A stretch of DNA of 34,596 bases from Sulfuritalea sp. (GTDB lineage: Bacteria; Pseudomonadota; Gammaproteobacteria; Burkholderiales; Rhodocyclaceae). Each line of letters starts with the position of its first letter. The stretch's first letter is position 1. Made by a program: the position numbers and the translations under genes. The stretch covers positions 1 through 34,596 of the forward strand of contig JAUYSD010000268.1 in the NCBI GenBank assembly GCA_030696505.1. The letters run 5' to 3'. The notes beneath the pieces were generated by a model. The model had not been told where the DNA came from. It was given only the letters and a program-made list of their open reading frames with translations, and did not search any database. This document shows, piece after piece, positions 21,037 to 33,170 of this stretch.

Positions 21037-21059
21037 AGGGCGCAGCACAGCTGCGCCCT
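21037..21059 (-). terminator. Intrinsic terminator downstream of ilvC
   Basis: AGGGCGCAG-CTGTG-CTGCGCCCT on the minus strand followed by TTGTGTTTT. Confidence 0.8.
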
Positions 21060-21079
21060 CTGCGATATGACGGAAGGAA

Positions 21080-22610
<1,531 letters not shown>

Positions 22611-22612
22611 GC

Positions 22613-24322
22613 TTACAGTTCCTCGGCCAGAATCATTTCCGACAAGCCTTTGCCGGCCGCCACCATCGGATAGACATTGGCCGTCTGATCGGTGAGGAAA
22701 TCCATGAACACAAGGTCGTTCTTGTGCTTGGTGAAAGCCTCACGCAGCGCCGGCTCCACGTCGGCCGGACGCTCTATCTTCATGCCGACGTGACCGTAGG
22801 ACTCTGCCAACTTGACGAAATCCGGAAGTGCATCGACGTAGGACTCGGCGTAGCGATTCCCGTGGAACATCTGTTGCCACTGGCGCACCATGCCCAAATA
22901 GCGATTGTTCAAATTGATAATCTTGATCGGCAGACGAAACTGCTTGGCTGTAGACAATTCCTGGATATTCATCTGAATCGAGGCTTCCCCGGTAATGCAC
23001 GCCACAGTCGCCTTCGGATTGGCGAAGCGTACGCCCATCGCATAAGGGAGGCCTACACCCATGGTGCCGAGGCCGCCGGAATTGATCCAGCGACGGGGTT
23101 TGTCGAACTTGTAGTACTGCGCCGCCCACATCTGGTGCTGCCCCACGTCCGAGGTAATGAAGGCCTCGCCGCCAGTCACTTCATAGAGCTTTTCCACCAC
23201 ATACTGGGGCATGATGATTTCCTTGCCCTGCTTGTACTTGAGCGACTTCTTGGCGCGCCACTCGTCGATCTGCTTCCACCAGGCGGCCAGCGCCTTCGCA
23301 TCAGGCACGCCGGCAGAAGCCTCGAGAAGCTTCTGTAACTCGTCAAGCACATCAGGCAGATTACCGACAATGGGTACGTCGACCTTGACCCGCTTCGAAA
23401 TCGAGGACGGATCGATGTCGATATGGATGATCTTGCGCGAAACCTCTGCAAAATGCGCCGGATTGCCAATCACGCGATCATCAAAGCGCGCACCGACGGC
23501 GATCAGCACATCGCAATTCTGCATGGCCATGTTGGCCTCGTAGGTGCCATGCATGCCCAGCATGCCGAGCCATTGCTTGTCGGTAGCCGGATATCCCCCC
23601 AATCCCATCAGGGTATTTGTCACCGGATACCCGAGAGTCCGGGCAAGCTTGACCAGCCTTTCAGCCGCATCCGAAAGAATAACGCCGCCACCGGCGTAAA
23701 TCATCGGCCGCTTGGCTTCCAGCAGCATCTGCACCGCCTTCTTGATCTGCCCGCTATGCCCCTTGACCACCGGGTTATAGGAACGCATGGCGATAGTCTT
23801 GGGGTATTCGAATTCGCACTTCTGGTTGGTGATGTCCTTCGGGATATCCACCAGGACCGGACCGGGGCGGCCCGTCTTGGCTATGTAGAACGCCTTCTTC
23901 AGGGTTATCGCCAGGTCCCTGACATCCTTGACCAGAAAGTTGTGCTTGACGCAGGGCCGGGTAATGCCGACTGTGTCGCATTCTTGGAAGGCATCCTGGC
24001 CGATGTAGGCCGTAGGTACCTGGCCGCTGATAATTACCATCGGCACCGAATCCATATGGGCCGTAGCGATCCCGGTTACCGCATTGGTCACGCCCGGCCC
24101 CGAGGTGACCATGCAGACGCCGATCTTGTTGGACGAGCGCGAATAGGCATCCGCCGCATGAACGGCCGCCTGCTCATGGCGAACCAGGACATGCTTGAAC
24201 TTGTCCTGTTTGAAGAGTTCGTCGTAGATATAAAGGACCGAGCCGCCGGGATAGCCGAACACGTACTCGACCTTTTCCTCCTGCAAGCACCTGATTACAA
24301 TTTCTGCGCCGGTTAGCTGCAT
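22613..24322 (-). CDS. ilvB: Acetolactate synthase large (catalytic) subunit
   Basis: 569 aa; YVFGYPGGSVLYIYDEL, VRHEQAAVHAADAYSR, GEASIQMNIQELSTAKQFRLPIKIINLNNRYLGMVRQWQ. Confidence 0.95.
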   Translation of the reverse strand: MQLTGAEIVIRCLQEEKVEYVFGYPGGSVLYIYDELFKQDKFKHVLVRHEQAAVHAADAYSRSSNKIGVCMVTSGPGVTNAVTGIATAHMDSVPMVIISGQVPTAYIGQDAFQECDTVGITRPCVKHNFLVKDVRDLAITLKKAFYIAKTGRPGPVLVDIPKDITNQKCEFEYPKTIAMRSYNPVVKGHSGQIKKAVQMLLEAKRPMIYAGGGVILSDAAERLVKLARTLGYPVTNTLMGLGGYPATDKQWLGMLGMHGTYEANMAMQNCDVLIAVGARFDDRVIGNPAHFAEVSRKIIHIDIDPSSISKRVKVDVPIVGNLPDVLDELQKLLEASAGVPDAKALAAWWKQIDEWRAKKSLKYKQGKEIIMPQYVVEKLYEVTGGEAFITSDVGQHQMWAAQYYKFDKPRRWINSGGLGTMGVGLPYAMGVRFANPKATVACITGEASIQMNIQELSTAKQFRLPIKIINLNNRYLGMVRQWQQMFHGNRYAESYVDALPDFVKLAESYGHVGMKIERPADVEPALREAFTKHKNDLVFMDFLTDQTANVYPMVAAGKGLSEMILAEEL

Positions 24323-24365
24323 TGATTACACCTGTTACACTTTTCGAGTGAAACGTATAACCTTA

Positions 24366-24388
24366 CTGACTCGTCCGCGAATGGTCAA
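24366..24388 (-). promoter_or_regulatory. Putative sigma70 promoter of ilvBHC (TTGACC-N11-17-type, -35 at 24388-24383)
   Basis: TTGACC on the minus strand at 24388-24383, with a weak TAAGGT-like -10 about 17 bp downstream; box spacing only approximate. Confidence 0.35.
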
Positions 24389-24486
24389 GATTTATGTCTG
24401 CGGTGCTCGCACCGGAGACGGTATCCCTTGCGGATATAGTCGGCCTTTCGCAGTGAAAAACTGCTGAAAGGTGACAGGAGTCACTC

Positions 24487-25050
24487 CTGAGTTCCCGAAC
24501 CGAACTATCCAATTTCCTTGCCAGCATAGAGCGACGCGCCTTCAAACAGGCCATGTTTGCCATCCGAAACGAGGAGACCGCACTGGACATTGTTCAGGAT
24601 GCGATGATGCGTCTCGCGGAAAAATACGGCAACCGCCCAGGCGCGGAATGGCCGATGCTGTTTCAGAGAATCCTGCAAAATGCCATTCGCGACTGTTACC
24701 GGCGATCCAAGGTAAGGTCCTTGTGGACTACGCTGCTGTCATCCCTGTCGCCAAATGAAGATGACGATACCGATCCGCTTGAAACCTTTGCCGGAGAGAA
24801 TGAGTCTGCCGCTCTGGCTCCGCCGCACCAACAGCTGGAGAGATCGCAACTCCTTGGTATTATTGAAAAAGAGATCGAAAAACTACCGCCGCGTCAACGT
24901 GAAGCCTTCCTGATGCGTTACTGGGAGGAAATGAACATTGCCGAGACCGCGGCGGTAATGGGTTGCACGGAAGGCAGCGTTAAGACACACTGTTCGCGCG
25001 CCACGCATACCCTGGCCGCAGCGCTCAGGGCAAAAGGCATAGAGCTATGA
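24487..25050 (+). CDS. Sigma-70 family (ECF-like) RNA polymerase sigma factor, apparent CTG start
   Basis: Track ORF starts at ATG 24553, but the frame is open upstream and reads LSSRTELSNFLASIERRAFKQAMFAIRNEETALDIVQDAMMRLAEKYG, sigma region 2-like. No ATG/GTG/TTG lies between the in-frame TGA (24472) and 24553. Region 4: LPPRQREAFLMRYWEEMNIAETAAVMGCTEGSVKTHCSRA. Confidence 0.85.
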   Translation: MSSRTELSNFLASIERRAFKQAMFAIRNEETALDIVQDAMMRLAEKYGNRPGAEWPMLFQRILQNAIRDCYRRSKVRSLWTTLLSSLSPNEDDDTDPLETFAGENESAALAPPHQQLERSQLLGIIEKEIEKLPPRQREAFLMRYWEEMNIAETAAVMGCTEGSVKTHCSRATHTLAAALRAKGIEL

Positions 25051-25433
25051 ATGAAAATACGGAATTTGGCTACAAGACAAGGCAGATCCTGAACGAGGGG
25101 GTAGATATTCTCGACAAGAGGGTGACTGCTCGTCTTTATGAAGCCCGCCAAGCCGCCCTGAATGGGCAGCGCCCGACGGTAATGGGCTTGCGCATCGCAG
25201 GAATTGGACACAGCGTGGAGCTTGCAATTTTTCCGCAAGTGCGGAACCTGCTTGCTGTTGTGGCTTTGAGTGTCGGTGCCATAGGAACCTACTACTGGGA
25301 TGCCTATGAGCAGGCCCGTGAATTCGAGGAAATCGACAGCGCACTACTGGCCGACGAACTACCCCCTGCCGCCTATCTTGATCGAGGCTTCCACGCATGG
25401 CTCGAGTACGCTTCGGACTCATCCTCGCAGTAG
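25047..25433 (+). CDS. DUF3619-like membrane protein (candidate sigma-associated/anti-sigma-like)
   Basis: 128 aa; overlaps the sigma-factor stop (ATGA); single TM segment (NLLAVVALSVGAIGTYYW). Confidence 0.65.
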   Translation: MNENTEFGYKTRQILNEGVDILDKRVTARLYEARQAALNGQRPTVMGLRIAGIGHSVELAIFPQVRNLLAVVALSVGAIGTYYWDAYEQAREFEEIDSALLADELPPAAYLDRGFHAWLEYASDSSSQ

Positions 25434-25930
25434 CGTTCTGGCTGGCCTTCCCGCCCAGTCATGCAGCCATAGTTCCTCCGCTTTCGCAGCCGTCCTGGTC
25501 CGAGTTGACTGCGGAGCAGAAGCGCGTTCTCGCTCCGCTTTCCAGCGAATGGGACAGCATGGAAGGCTTCCGACGAAAGAAGTGGCTGGGTATTGCTCAG
25601 CGCTACCAGTCCATGGCTCCCGGCGAACAGGCCCGCATGCAGCGACGCATGACCGATTGGGCCAAACTCACGCCCGACGAGCGCAAGCGGGCAAGAGACA
25701 AGTACAGATCGCTACAAAAAGCGCCCGCTGAAAAAAAGGAAGCGGTCAAGCTGAAGTGGCAGGAGTACAAGGAACTTCCGGAGAGCGAGAAAACCCGCCT
25801 CAAGACTGAGGCCGCGCGCAAGCCGACGCCGCGCCCTGCGCCCTCGAAGCCAGCCGTTGCGCCCAAACCATCGATCCCATCGGGCGGACCGCCGCCTGTC
25901 GCCCCGGTTGCTCCCGCGACCACACGTTAG
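25397..25930 (+). CDS. DUF3106-like secreted protein
   Basis: Signal peptide MARVRFGLILAVAFWLAFPPSHAA; repeated LTAEQKRVLAPLSSEWDSM / LTPDERKRARDKY helical motifs; Pro/Ala tail. Confidence 0.75.
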   Translation: MARVRFGLILAVAFWLAFPPSHAAIVPPLSQPSWSELTAEQKRVLAPLSSEWDSMEGFRRKKWLGIAQRYQSMAPGEQARMQRRMTDWAKLTPDERKRARDKYRSLQKAPAEKKEAVKLKWQEYKELPESEKTRLKTEAARKPTPRPAPSKPAVAPKPSIPSGGPPPVAPVAPATTR

Positions 25931-25939
25931 TCGGCAACT

Positions 25940-26410
25940 ATGTCTGTCGCAGCGGCGCCCACCGCCGCCCAACTGCCGAGCCTGCGTCGCCGGGTTGCAA
26001 GCATGCTTTACGAGAGTCTGCTGCTGCTTGGGGTACTTTCCGTCAGTTTCATGCTGCCGCACCTTGCCCTGGGAATGGGATTCGACATCGTCTTACCGGG
26101 TTGGGTGCTGCTCGGCCACGTATTCATCGTGCTGGGCGCCTATTTTCTCTGGTACTGGATTCATGGTGGGCAGACCCTGGCGATGCAGACCTGGAATATC
26201 AGGCTGACCACGCCAAGTGGCGCTCAACCATCCCCGGCACGTCTCGCAGTGCGTTATGTTCTGGCCTGGCCCAGTCTCCTCTATTTTGGTGCCGGAGTGC
26301 TCTGGGCCCTTCTCGATCGCGATCGCCAATTCCTCCATGACCGCCTGGCGGGGACCCGATTGGTGTTCAAGCGAGAGCAGGGTTCCTCAGCGTCGATCAA
26401 CCCACCATAG
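25940..26410 (+). CDS. RDD-family membrane protein
   Basis: 156 aa; LRRRVASMLYESLLL, GGQTLAMQTWNIRL, FLHDRLAGTRLV. Confidence 0.85.
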   Translation: MSVAAAPTAAQLPSLRRRVASMLYESLLLLGVLSVSFMLPHLALGMGFDIVLPGWVLLGHVFIVLGAYFLWYWIHGGQTLAMQTWNIRLTTPSGAQPSPARLAVRYVLAWPSLLYFGAGVLWALLDRDRQFLHDRLAGTRLVFKREQGSSASINPP

Positions 26411-27481
26411 CATTCCGGCGGCGGTCATCAAGAACAGCACGCTCGGCGTTATCGCGGAGTAGAAGGGTGGCCAGCTGTTGATTGCGCCGAGACTTGAAAA
26501 TAGACCATTCAACATGTGGAAACCGATGCCGAGCATGATGCCGGCAAATACGCGGATGGTCACCGCGCCCATTCGATCCTGCATATAGGCAAACGGCAGG
26601 GCCAAAGACATCATCACCAGCGCCGCCAAGGGGTAGAAGAGTTTCTTCCACATCGCTATTTCATAGCGGTCTGTTTTTTGCTGATTGCCGCTCAAGTGGC
26701 GGATAAACAGATATAGATTGACCAAGGACATGCGCTCCGGCACCACCAACAGCACGGACAACAGGTCCGGATTGAGCGCTGATTTCCAGCTCAGCTCGCG
26801 ATACCTTTCCACGTGCGCCATATCGCCGGAAAATACCGTGCGGACTACGCCATCGAGTGACCATGTATTTGCACCGAGATAGGCACCTCCGTCCGCTTGG
26901 GTGATCGAAAGCAGCTGAAACCGGTCATCGAATTCGAACACGCGCACGTTGCGCAAAGTCGCGTCCGGAAGCACCTCGCGAACATTCACGAACGAGCGCT
27001 CGTCCCGGACCCACAGGCCGGAACGAAACTCCTGCGCCACCAGGGAGCCCATCGCCTCGAGCCTCAGTTGCTGGGCAGCCCGTTCCGATGGCGGGGCCAC
27101 GAACTCGCCGACCAGCAGGGTCAATGCAGAGAACACCAGTCCAATCTTGGCCAAAGTGAACAGCAGATCCTTCGTCGAGAGGCCGGCGGCGCGCAATACG
27201 GTAATCTCGGAGTGGCGCGCCAGAACGGTGAGGGCATACAGCGTTCCGATCAAGACGCCGATCGGGAACAACTCATAGAGCCGGCCAGGCAAGGTCAGAA
27301 TCACATAGCCCAGCGCATGCTGAATCTGGTAACTGCCCTTGCCTATGCTTTCAAGTTGATGAATCAGATCAAAAAACGCAAAGAGCATCAGGAATGCGAG
27401 CAATACCAAGCCAGTGGACGCGTAGATCTCACGCGCCAGGTGGCGTTCGTAGAGTTTCAGCGCCACCGCAGCTTTCCCCAT
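26387..27481 (-). CDS. lptG: LPS export ABC transporter permease LptG
   Basis: YERHLAREIYASTGLVLLAFLMLFAFFDLIHQLESIGKGSYQ; downstream of lptF. Confidence 0.93.
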   Translation of the reverse strand: MGKAAVALKLYERHLAREIYASTGLVLLAFLMLFAFFDLIHQLESIGKGSYQIQHALGYVILTLPGRLYELFPIGVLIGTLYALTVLARHSEITVLRAAGLSTKDLLFTLAKIGLVFSALTLLVGEFVAPPSERAAQQLRLEAMGSLVAQEFRSGLWVRDERSFVNVREVLPDATLRNVRVFEFDDRFQLLSITQADGGAYLGANTWSLDGVVRTVFSGDMAHVERYRELSWKSALNPDLLSVLLVVPERMSLVNLYLFIRHLSGNQQKTDRYEIAMWKKLFYPLAALVMMSLALPFAYMQDRMGAVTIRVFAGIMLGIGFHMLNGLFSSLGAINSWPPFYSAITPSVLFLMTAAGMLWWVDRR

Positions 27482-28539
27482 GCCAAGGGATTCTGCCGTC
27501 GATAGAAAAGCACCACCAGCAGCACGAACATGCCGACGTGAACCGCCCAGACGCCAATTTCAAAACGCAGTTTGCCTTGCGCAACCCAAGCTTGACTGAC
27601 GCTGAGCAGATTGCTGTAGATCATGTAAGTAAGCAGTGCGAAAATCAGGTTGTTGGTCCGTCCGGCACGCGGATTGACGAATGCCAGCGGTATCGCCAGT
27701 ACGGCCAGATTCAATGCCGCAAGAGGCAAGCCGAGACGCCACAGAAGTTCTGCCAGATGGGCCGGCTGAGGATCTCGCACGAGTTCCCACACCGGCTTGG
27801 TGCGCGGCGAATCCTCAAAGCCGCGGGCCTCCTTGGTTTCGATGCGCAAGGCATAGCGATCAAACTCCATCACCCGGTACTCGGGTGTTCCCGCGGTGCC
27901 CTCGTAGCGCCGCCCATGATCCAGAACGAGAAAACGGTCACCGTTGGGAACGGTTTCGGTGTGGCCTTGGGCCGTCGCCATGACGCCCAACCGGCCCTGC
28001 TGGATCGAGCTGATGAATACGTTCTTTACCTTCCCATCCTCGCCGGCAACGCTTTCCACGAAAAATACGCGGTCGGCGCCACTCGACTCGTTGAATGCGC
28101 CCGGGGACACCCGTGCCACGTCGTCGCGCTGGTCCATGCTCTGGCGGTACGCCTCGCTCTTTTGCGTCGCCCATGGCGCCAGCAGCAGTGAAAGAACGGC
28201 TATCACGAGCACCGGCGGCCCAACGAACTTCAATACCGGCTTGACCCAGGCGGTGAGGGGAATCCCCGATGACAGCCAGACCACCATCTCCGAATCGCGG
28301 TACCAGCGCGACAGCGTCATCAGCACCGCGACGAAGAGGGTCAGCGAAAGCAGTACCGGCAGATAGCTGATTGCACGAAAACCCAGCAGAGCAATTACCG
28401 CCTCGGACGCCAGCTTTCCGCCCGCCGCGTCCCCCAGCAGACGAATCAACTGGGTGGTCATCAGAATCGCGAAGAGGGCGACAAATACCCCCACCGCCGT
28501 ATGGGTGAACTCCCTAATTGCGGCGCGCTGGAAAATCAT
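27457..28539 (-). CDS. lptF: LPS export ABC transporter permease LptF
   Basis: Track ORF 27457..28986, likely ATG 28539: MIFQRAAIREFTHTAVGVFVALFAILMTTQLIRLLGDAAGGK. Confidence 0.93.
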   Translation of the reverse strand: MIFQRAAIREFTHTAVGVFVALFAILMTTQLIRLLGDAAGGKLASEAVIALLGFRAISYLPVLLSLTLFVAVLMTLSRWYRDSEMVVWLSSGIPLTAWVKPVLKFVGPPVLVIAVLSLLLAPWATQKSEAYRQSMDQRDDVARVSPGAFNESSGADRVFFVESVAGEDGKVKNVFISSIQQGRLGVMATAQGHTETVPNGDRFLVLDHGRRYEGTAGTPEYRVMEFDRYALRIETKEARGFEDSPRTKPVWELVRDPQPAHLAELLWRLGLPLAALNLAVLAIPLAFVNPRAGRTNNLIFALLTYMIYSNLLSVSQAWVAQGKLRFEIGVWAVHVGMFVLLVVLFYRRQNPLAWGKLRWR

Positions 28540-28660
28540 CGTGTAACAGAATATCTGCTTTGACTTTTGGTGAAAACTTGGGGAATAATCGCGGTATTGG
28601 CGGAAACCACTCGAAACAGAACAATTTCTCCGATTTTCCGCCACCTCCAAGGAGAGCATT

Positions 28661-30184
28661 TTGGAATTTAGCATAAAAAGCGGAAGCCCGGAAAAGCAAC
28701 GCAGCGCGTGCGTTGTAGTCGGCGTCTTCGAACCGAGGAAGCTTTCCGCAGCGGCGGAGGTCATCGATAATGCCGCCCACCAATTTCTCAGCGATATATT
28801 GCGCCGCGGCGACATGGAGGGAAAGAGCGGCAGTTGCCTGTTGCTCCATGGTGTTCCCGGCGTCGAGGCGGATCGTATCCTGCTGGTCGGACTTGGCAAG
28901 GAAAGGGAATTCCGCGAAAAGGAATACCGCACCGCCGTGGCCGCCGCGGTGCGACAGCTCAACGAAACCGGGGGCTTCGACGGCACGCTTTATCTGACCG
29001 AACTTGCGGTCAAGAAGCGCGATGTTGCCTGGAAAATTCGACAGGCCGCGCTAGTGGTGCAAGAAACGCTCTACCGCTTCGATCGCCTCAAATCAAAGAA
29101 AGAGGAAGTGCGTCGCCCACTGCGCAAACTGACCTTCTGCGTCACCCGTCGCAATGAACTTGCCACGGCCGAAAACGCGCTGGCGGAAGGGCTGGCGATT
29201 GCGGCCGGGATGGATCTGGCCAAGGATCTCGGCAATCTGCCGGGCAACATCTGCACTCCGAGCTATCTCGCCGACCAGGCCAGGCAGCTCGCAAAATCGC
29301 ACGCATTGGGCGTCGATATTCTCGATCGCGCAGATATGGAAAAGCTCGGCATGCACACCCTGCTTTCCGTCGCCCGCGGCTCGCATGAGCCGCCCAGGTT
29401 CATCGTCCTACGGCATTCCGGAGGCGCCTCCGGGGCCAAGCCGGTGGTTCTGGTGGGCAAGGGCATCACCTTTGATTCCGGTGGCATTTCGCTCAAACCC
29501 GGGGCGGAAATGGACGAGATGAAATATGACATGTGCGGTGCTGCCAGCGTACTCGGCACGCTCAAGGCGGCTGCCATGATGAAACTGCCGCTCAATGTCG
29601 TCGGCGTCATTCCATCCACGGAAAATATGCCCGGCGGCGCGGCGACCAAGCCGGGCGACGTGATTACCTCGATGTCGGGGCAGACCGTGGAAATACTCAA
29701 CACCGACGCCGAGGGCCGCCTGATCCTGTGCGACGCCCTCACCTACGTTGAGCGCTTCGATCCGGAATGCGTGGTCGATATCGCGACGCTGACGGGCGCC
29801 TGCGTGATTGCACTGGGGCATGTCGCCACCGGCCTGCTGGCCAATAACGAAGGCCTCGCCAGGGAACTGCTCGATGCGGGCCAGGACGCCTACGATCGCG
29901 CCTGGCAAATGCCCCTGTGGGACGATTACCAGGAGCAATTGAAGAGCAACTTCGCCGACATGGCGAATATCGGCGGCCGGCCGGCCGGCACCATCACCGC
30001 AGCCTGCTTCCTCGCGCGCTTCACCGACAAGTACCATTGGGCGCATCTCGACATTGCCGGCACCGCCTGGCGTTCCGGCAAGGACAAGGGCGCCACCGGA
30101 CGACCGGTGCCTTTGCTCAGCCATTTCCTGATGGATCGCGCCAAAAGCGCCCCGAAACCGGTAGCCAAGCGCAAGCGGGGATGA
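28661..30184 (+). CDS. pepA: Leucyl aminopeptidase (M17)
   Basis: TTG start with AAGGAG upstream; [32 protein letters not shown]. Confidence 0.96.
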   Translation: MEFSIKSGSPEKQRSACVVVGVFEPRKLSAAAEVIDNAAHQFLSDILRRGDMEGKSGSCLLLHGVPGVEADRILLVGLGKEREFREKEYRTAVAAAVRQLNETGGFDGTLYLTELAVKKRDVAWKIRQAALVVQETLYRFDRLKSKKEEVRRPLRKLTFCVTRRNELATAENALAEGLAIAAGMDLAKDLGNLPGNICTPSYLADQARQLAKSHALGVDILDRADMEKLGMHTLLSVARGSHEPPRFIVLRHSGGASGAKPVVLVGKGITFDSGGISLKPGAEMDEMKYDMCGAASVLGTLKAAAMMKLPLNVVGVIPSTENMPGGAATKPGDVITSMSGQTVEILNTDAEGRLILCDALTYVERFDPECVVDIATLTGACVIALGHVATGLLANNEGLARELLDAGQDAYDRAWQMPLWDDYQEQLKSNFADMANIGGRPAGTITAACFLARFTDKYHWAHLDIAGTAWRSGKDKGATGRPVPLLSHFLMDRAKSAPKPVAKRKRG

Positions 30185-30609
30185 CCAAAATCACCTTTCT
30201 TCATGGCGCACACGACCGGCTACAAGCGGTCGCCGCATGGCTGGAGCGCGCCAGCGGCGAAGGCCGACGAGTATTGGTGTACGTACCAGCCGGCGACCGC
30301 CGGGACCATCTCGACCGCCTGCTGTGGACTCAACCCGCTACCGGCTTCACGCCCCACTGCCGTGCCGAGAACGATCTGGCGGCAGAAACCTCTATCGTCT
30401 TCGCATCGGGGCTCGACAATCCGCTCCACGACGAATGCCTGCTGAATCTGTCGGACGAAGTCCCGTCGGGTTTCAGCCGCTTCGAGGAACTGGTCGAAAT
30501 CGTCAGCATCGAAGATGCCGACCGCTTGCCCGGTCGCGAACGCTTCCGCTTTTATCGCGAACGCGGTTACCCGTTGGAAAACTGCGACATCTCCGGAGGC
30601 TTCCGATAG
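30181..30609 (+). CDS. holC: DNA polymerase III chi subunit
   Basis: From ATG 30181: [62 protein letters not shown] overlap with pepA. Confidence 0.92.
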   Translation: MTKITFLHGAHDRLQAVAAWLERASGEGRRVLVYVPAGDRRDHLDRLLWTQPATGFTPHCRAENDLAAETSIVFASGLDNPLHDECLLNLSDEVPSGFSRFEELVEIVSIEDADRLPGRERFRFYRERGYPLENCDISGGFR

Positions 30610-30993
30610 ATGGCTGACGACGATACGGCTGATCTTCTGCGCCAGGCCGATGCGCTGATTCGACGCAACCGGACCTATGTTGCCGGCTCGGTCCCGGCGG
30701 CCCCTCAGGTCCCGCCACCCGACGACGATTTGCCTGTCCTTACCGACATCGTCACGGATCAGGAAGCCGCGCTGGCCACGGCCCCGCCACACATGCAGCA
30801 GCATCTCGACGCCTTGCGCGAGGAACTGTCGCGCTGGCTGGAGCAGGAATTGCCGCACGCCGTCCTGAAAGTCACGGATGGATTGGCGGATCAACTGATG
30901 GGAGAACTCACCCATCAAGCCGAAAAGAAGCTGCTGCCGCGCCTGATTGCGAGACTCGACGGCACTGCCGAGCAAAACCCGGCCGAAGAATAA
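30610..30993 (+). CDS. Hypothetical acidic/helical protein downstream of holC
   Basis: 127 aa; starts directly after the holC stop; coding-like composition, no recognised domain. Confidence 0.7.
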   Translation: MADDDTADLLRQADALIRRNRTYVAGSVPAAPQVPPPDDDLPVLTDIVTDQEAALATAPPHMQQHLDALREELSRWLEQELPHAVLKVTDGLADQLMGELTHQAEKKLLPRLIARLDGTAEQNPAEE

Positions 30994-31042
30994 ATCCAGG
31001 CAAGACGGACTTTCCCGGCAGTGCCCCGGGTCGAATCGGGAA

Positions 31043-31651
31043 TCAGCCCGGCGGTACGGTTTCCGCGAACGCGGGACGCTGCATCAGTTTTTCATACAGC
31101 AGCGACAGATTGGCATAATCCTCGCTCCACCGGATGTCGCCGAGACGGAAGGATACATAGCCCAGCGCACAGCCGACGGCAATGTCAGCCAGCGAGAGGC
31201 TGTTGCCATGGCACCAGGGCTGCTCACCCAGATCTTCCGACATGGCCTTCAGCGCTTGCGTGGTCTTGCCGCGCTGCCGTGCTATCCATGACGGACTACG
31301 CTCGCCGAGCGGACGCTGCGCCTCGAGAAACGCTGCCACGGCGGCATCCAGCACGCCGTCGGCAAGGGCCTCCCAACGCTTGACGCTGATGCGCTCGCGG
31401 CCGGAAGCCGGCAGCAGGCGACTGTTGGGTGCCACCATGTCCAGATACTCGGCGATGACCCGGGAATCGTAGAGCGTGCTGTTGTCGTCCAGCACCAGCA
31501 CGGGAACCTTGCCCAGCGGATTGAGCGCGGCGACCTGGTTGCCCTCCGCCCACGGCGAATCAATGACCAGATCGTAGTCGATCTTCTTTTCCGCCAGCAC
31601 GATGCGTATCTTGCGGACATAAGGGCTGGTAAGGGAACCGATCAGTTTCAT
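31043..31651 (-). CDS. Glutathione S-transferase family protein
   Basis: 202 aa; MKLIGSLTSPYVRKIRIVLAEKKIDYDLV; NPLGKVPVLVLDDNSTLYDSRVIAEYLD. Confidence 0.93.
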   Translation of the reverse strand: MKLIGSLTSPYVRKIRIVLAEKKIDYDLVIDSPWAEGNQVAALNPLGKVPVLVLDDNSTLYDSRVIAEYLDMVAPNSRLLPASGRERISVKRWEALADGVLDAAVAAFLEAQRPLGERSPSWIARQRGKTTQALKAMSEDLGEQPWCHGNSLSLADIAVGCALGYVSFRLGDIRWSEDYANLSLLYEKLMQRPAFAETVPPG

Positions 31652-31708
31652 TGGGGCAGATCATAGGATTTCGGGGCGTGGAAACTATAGCACGCCGCCC
31701 GTTTGTGA

Positions 31709-33169
<1,461 letters not shown>

Positions 33170-33170
33170 G

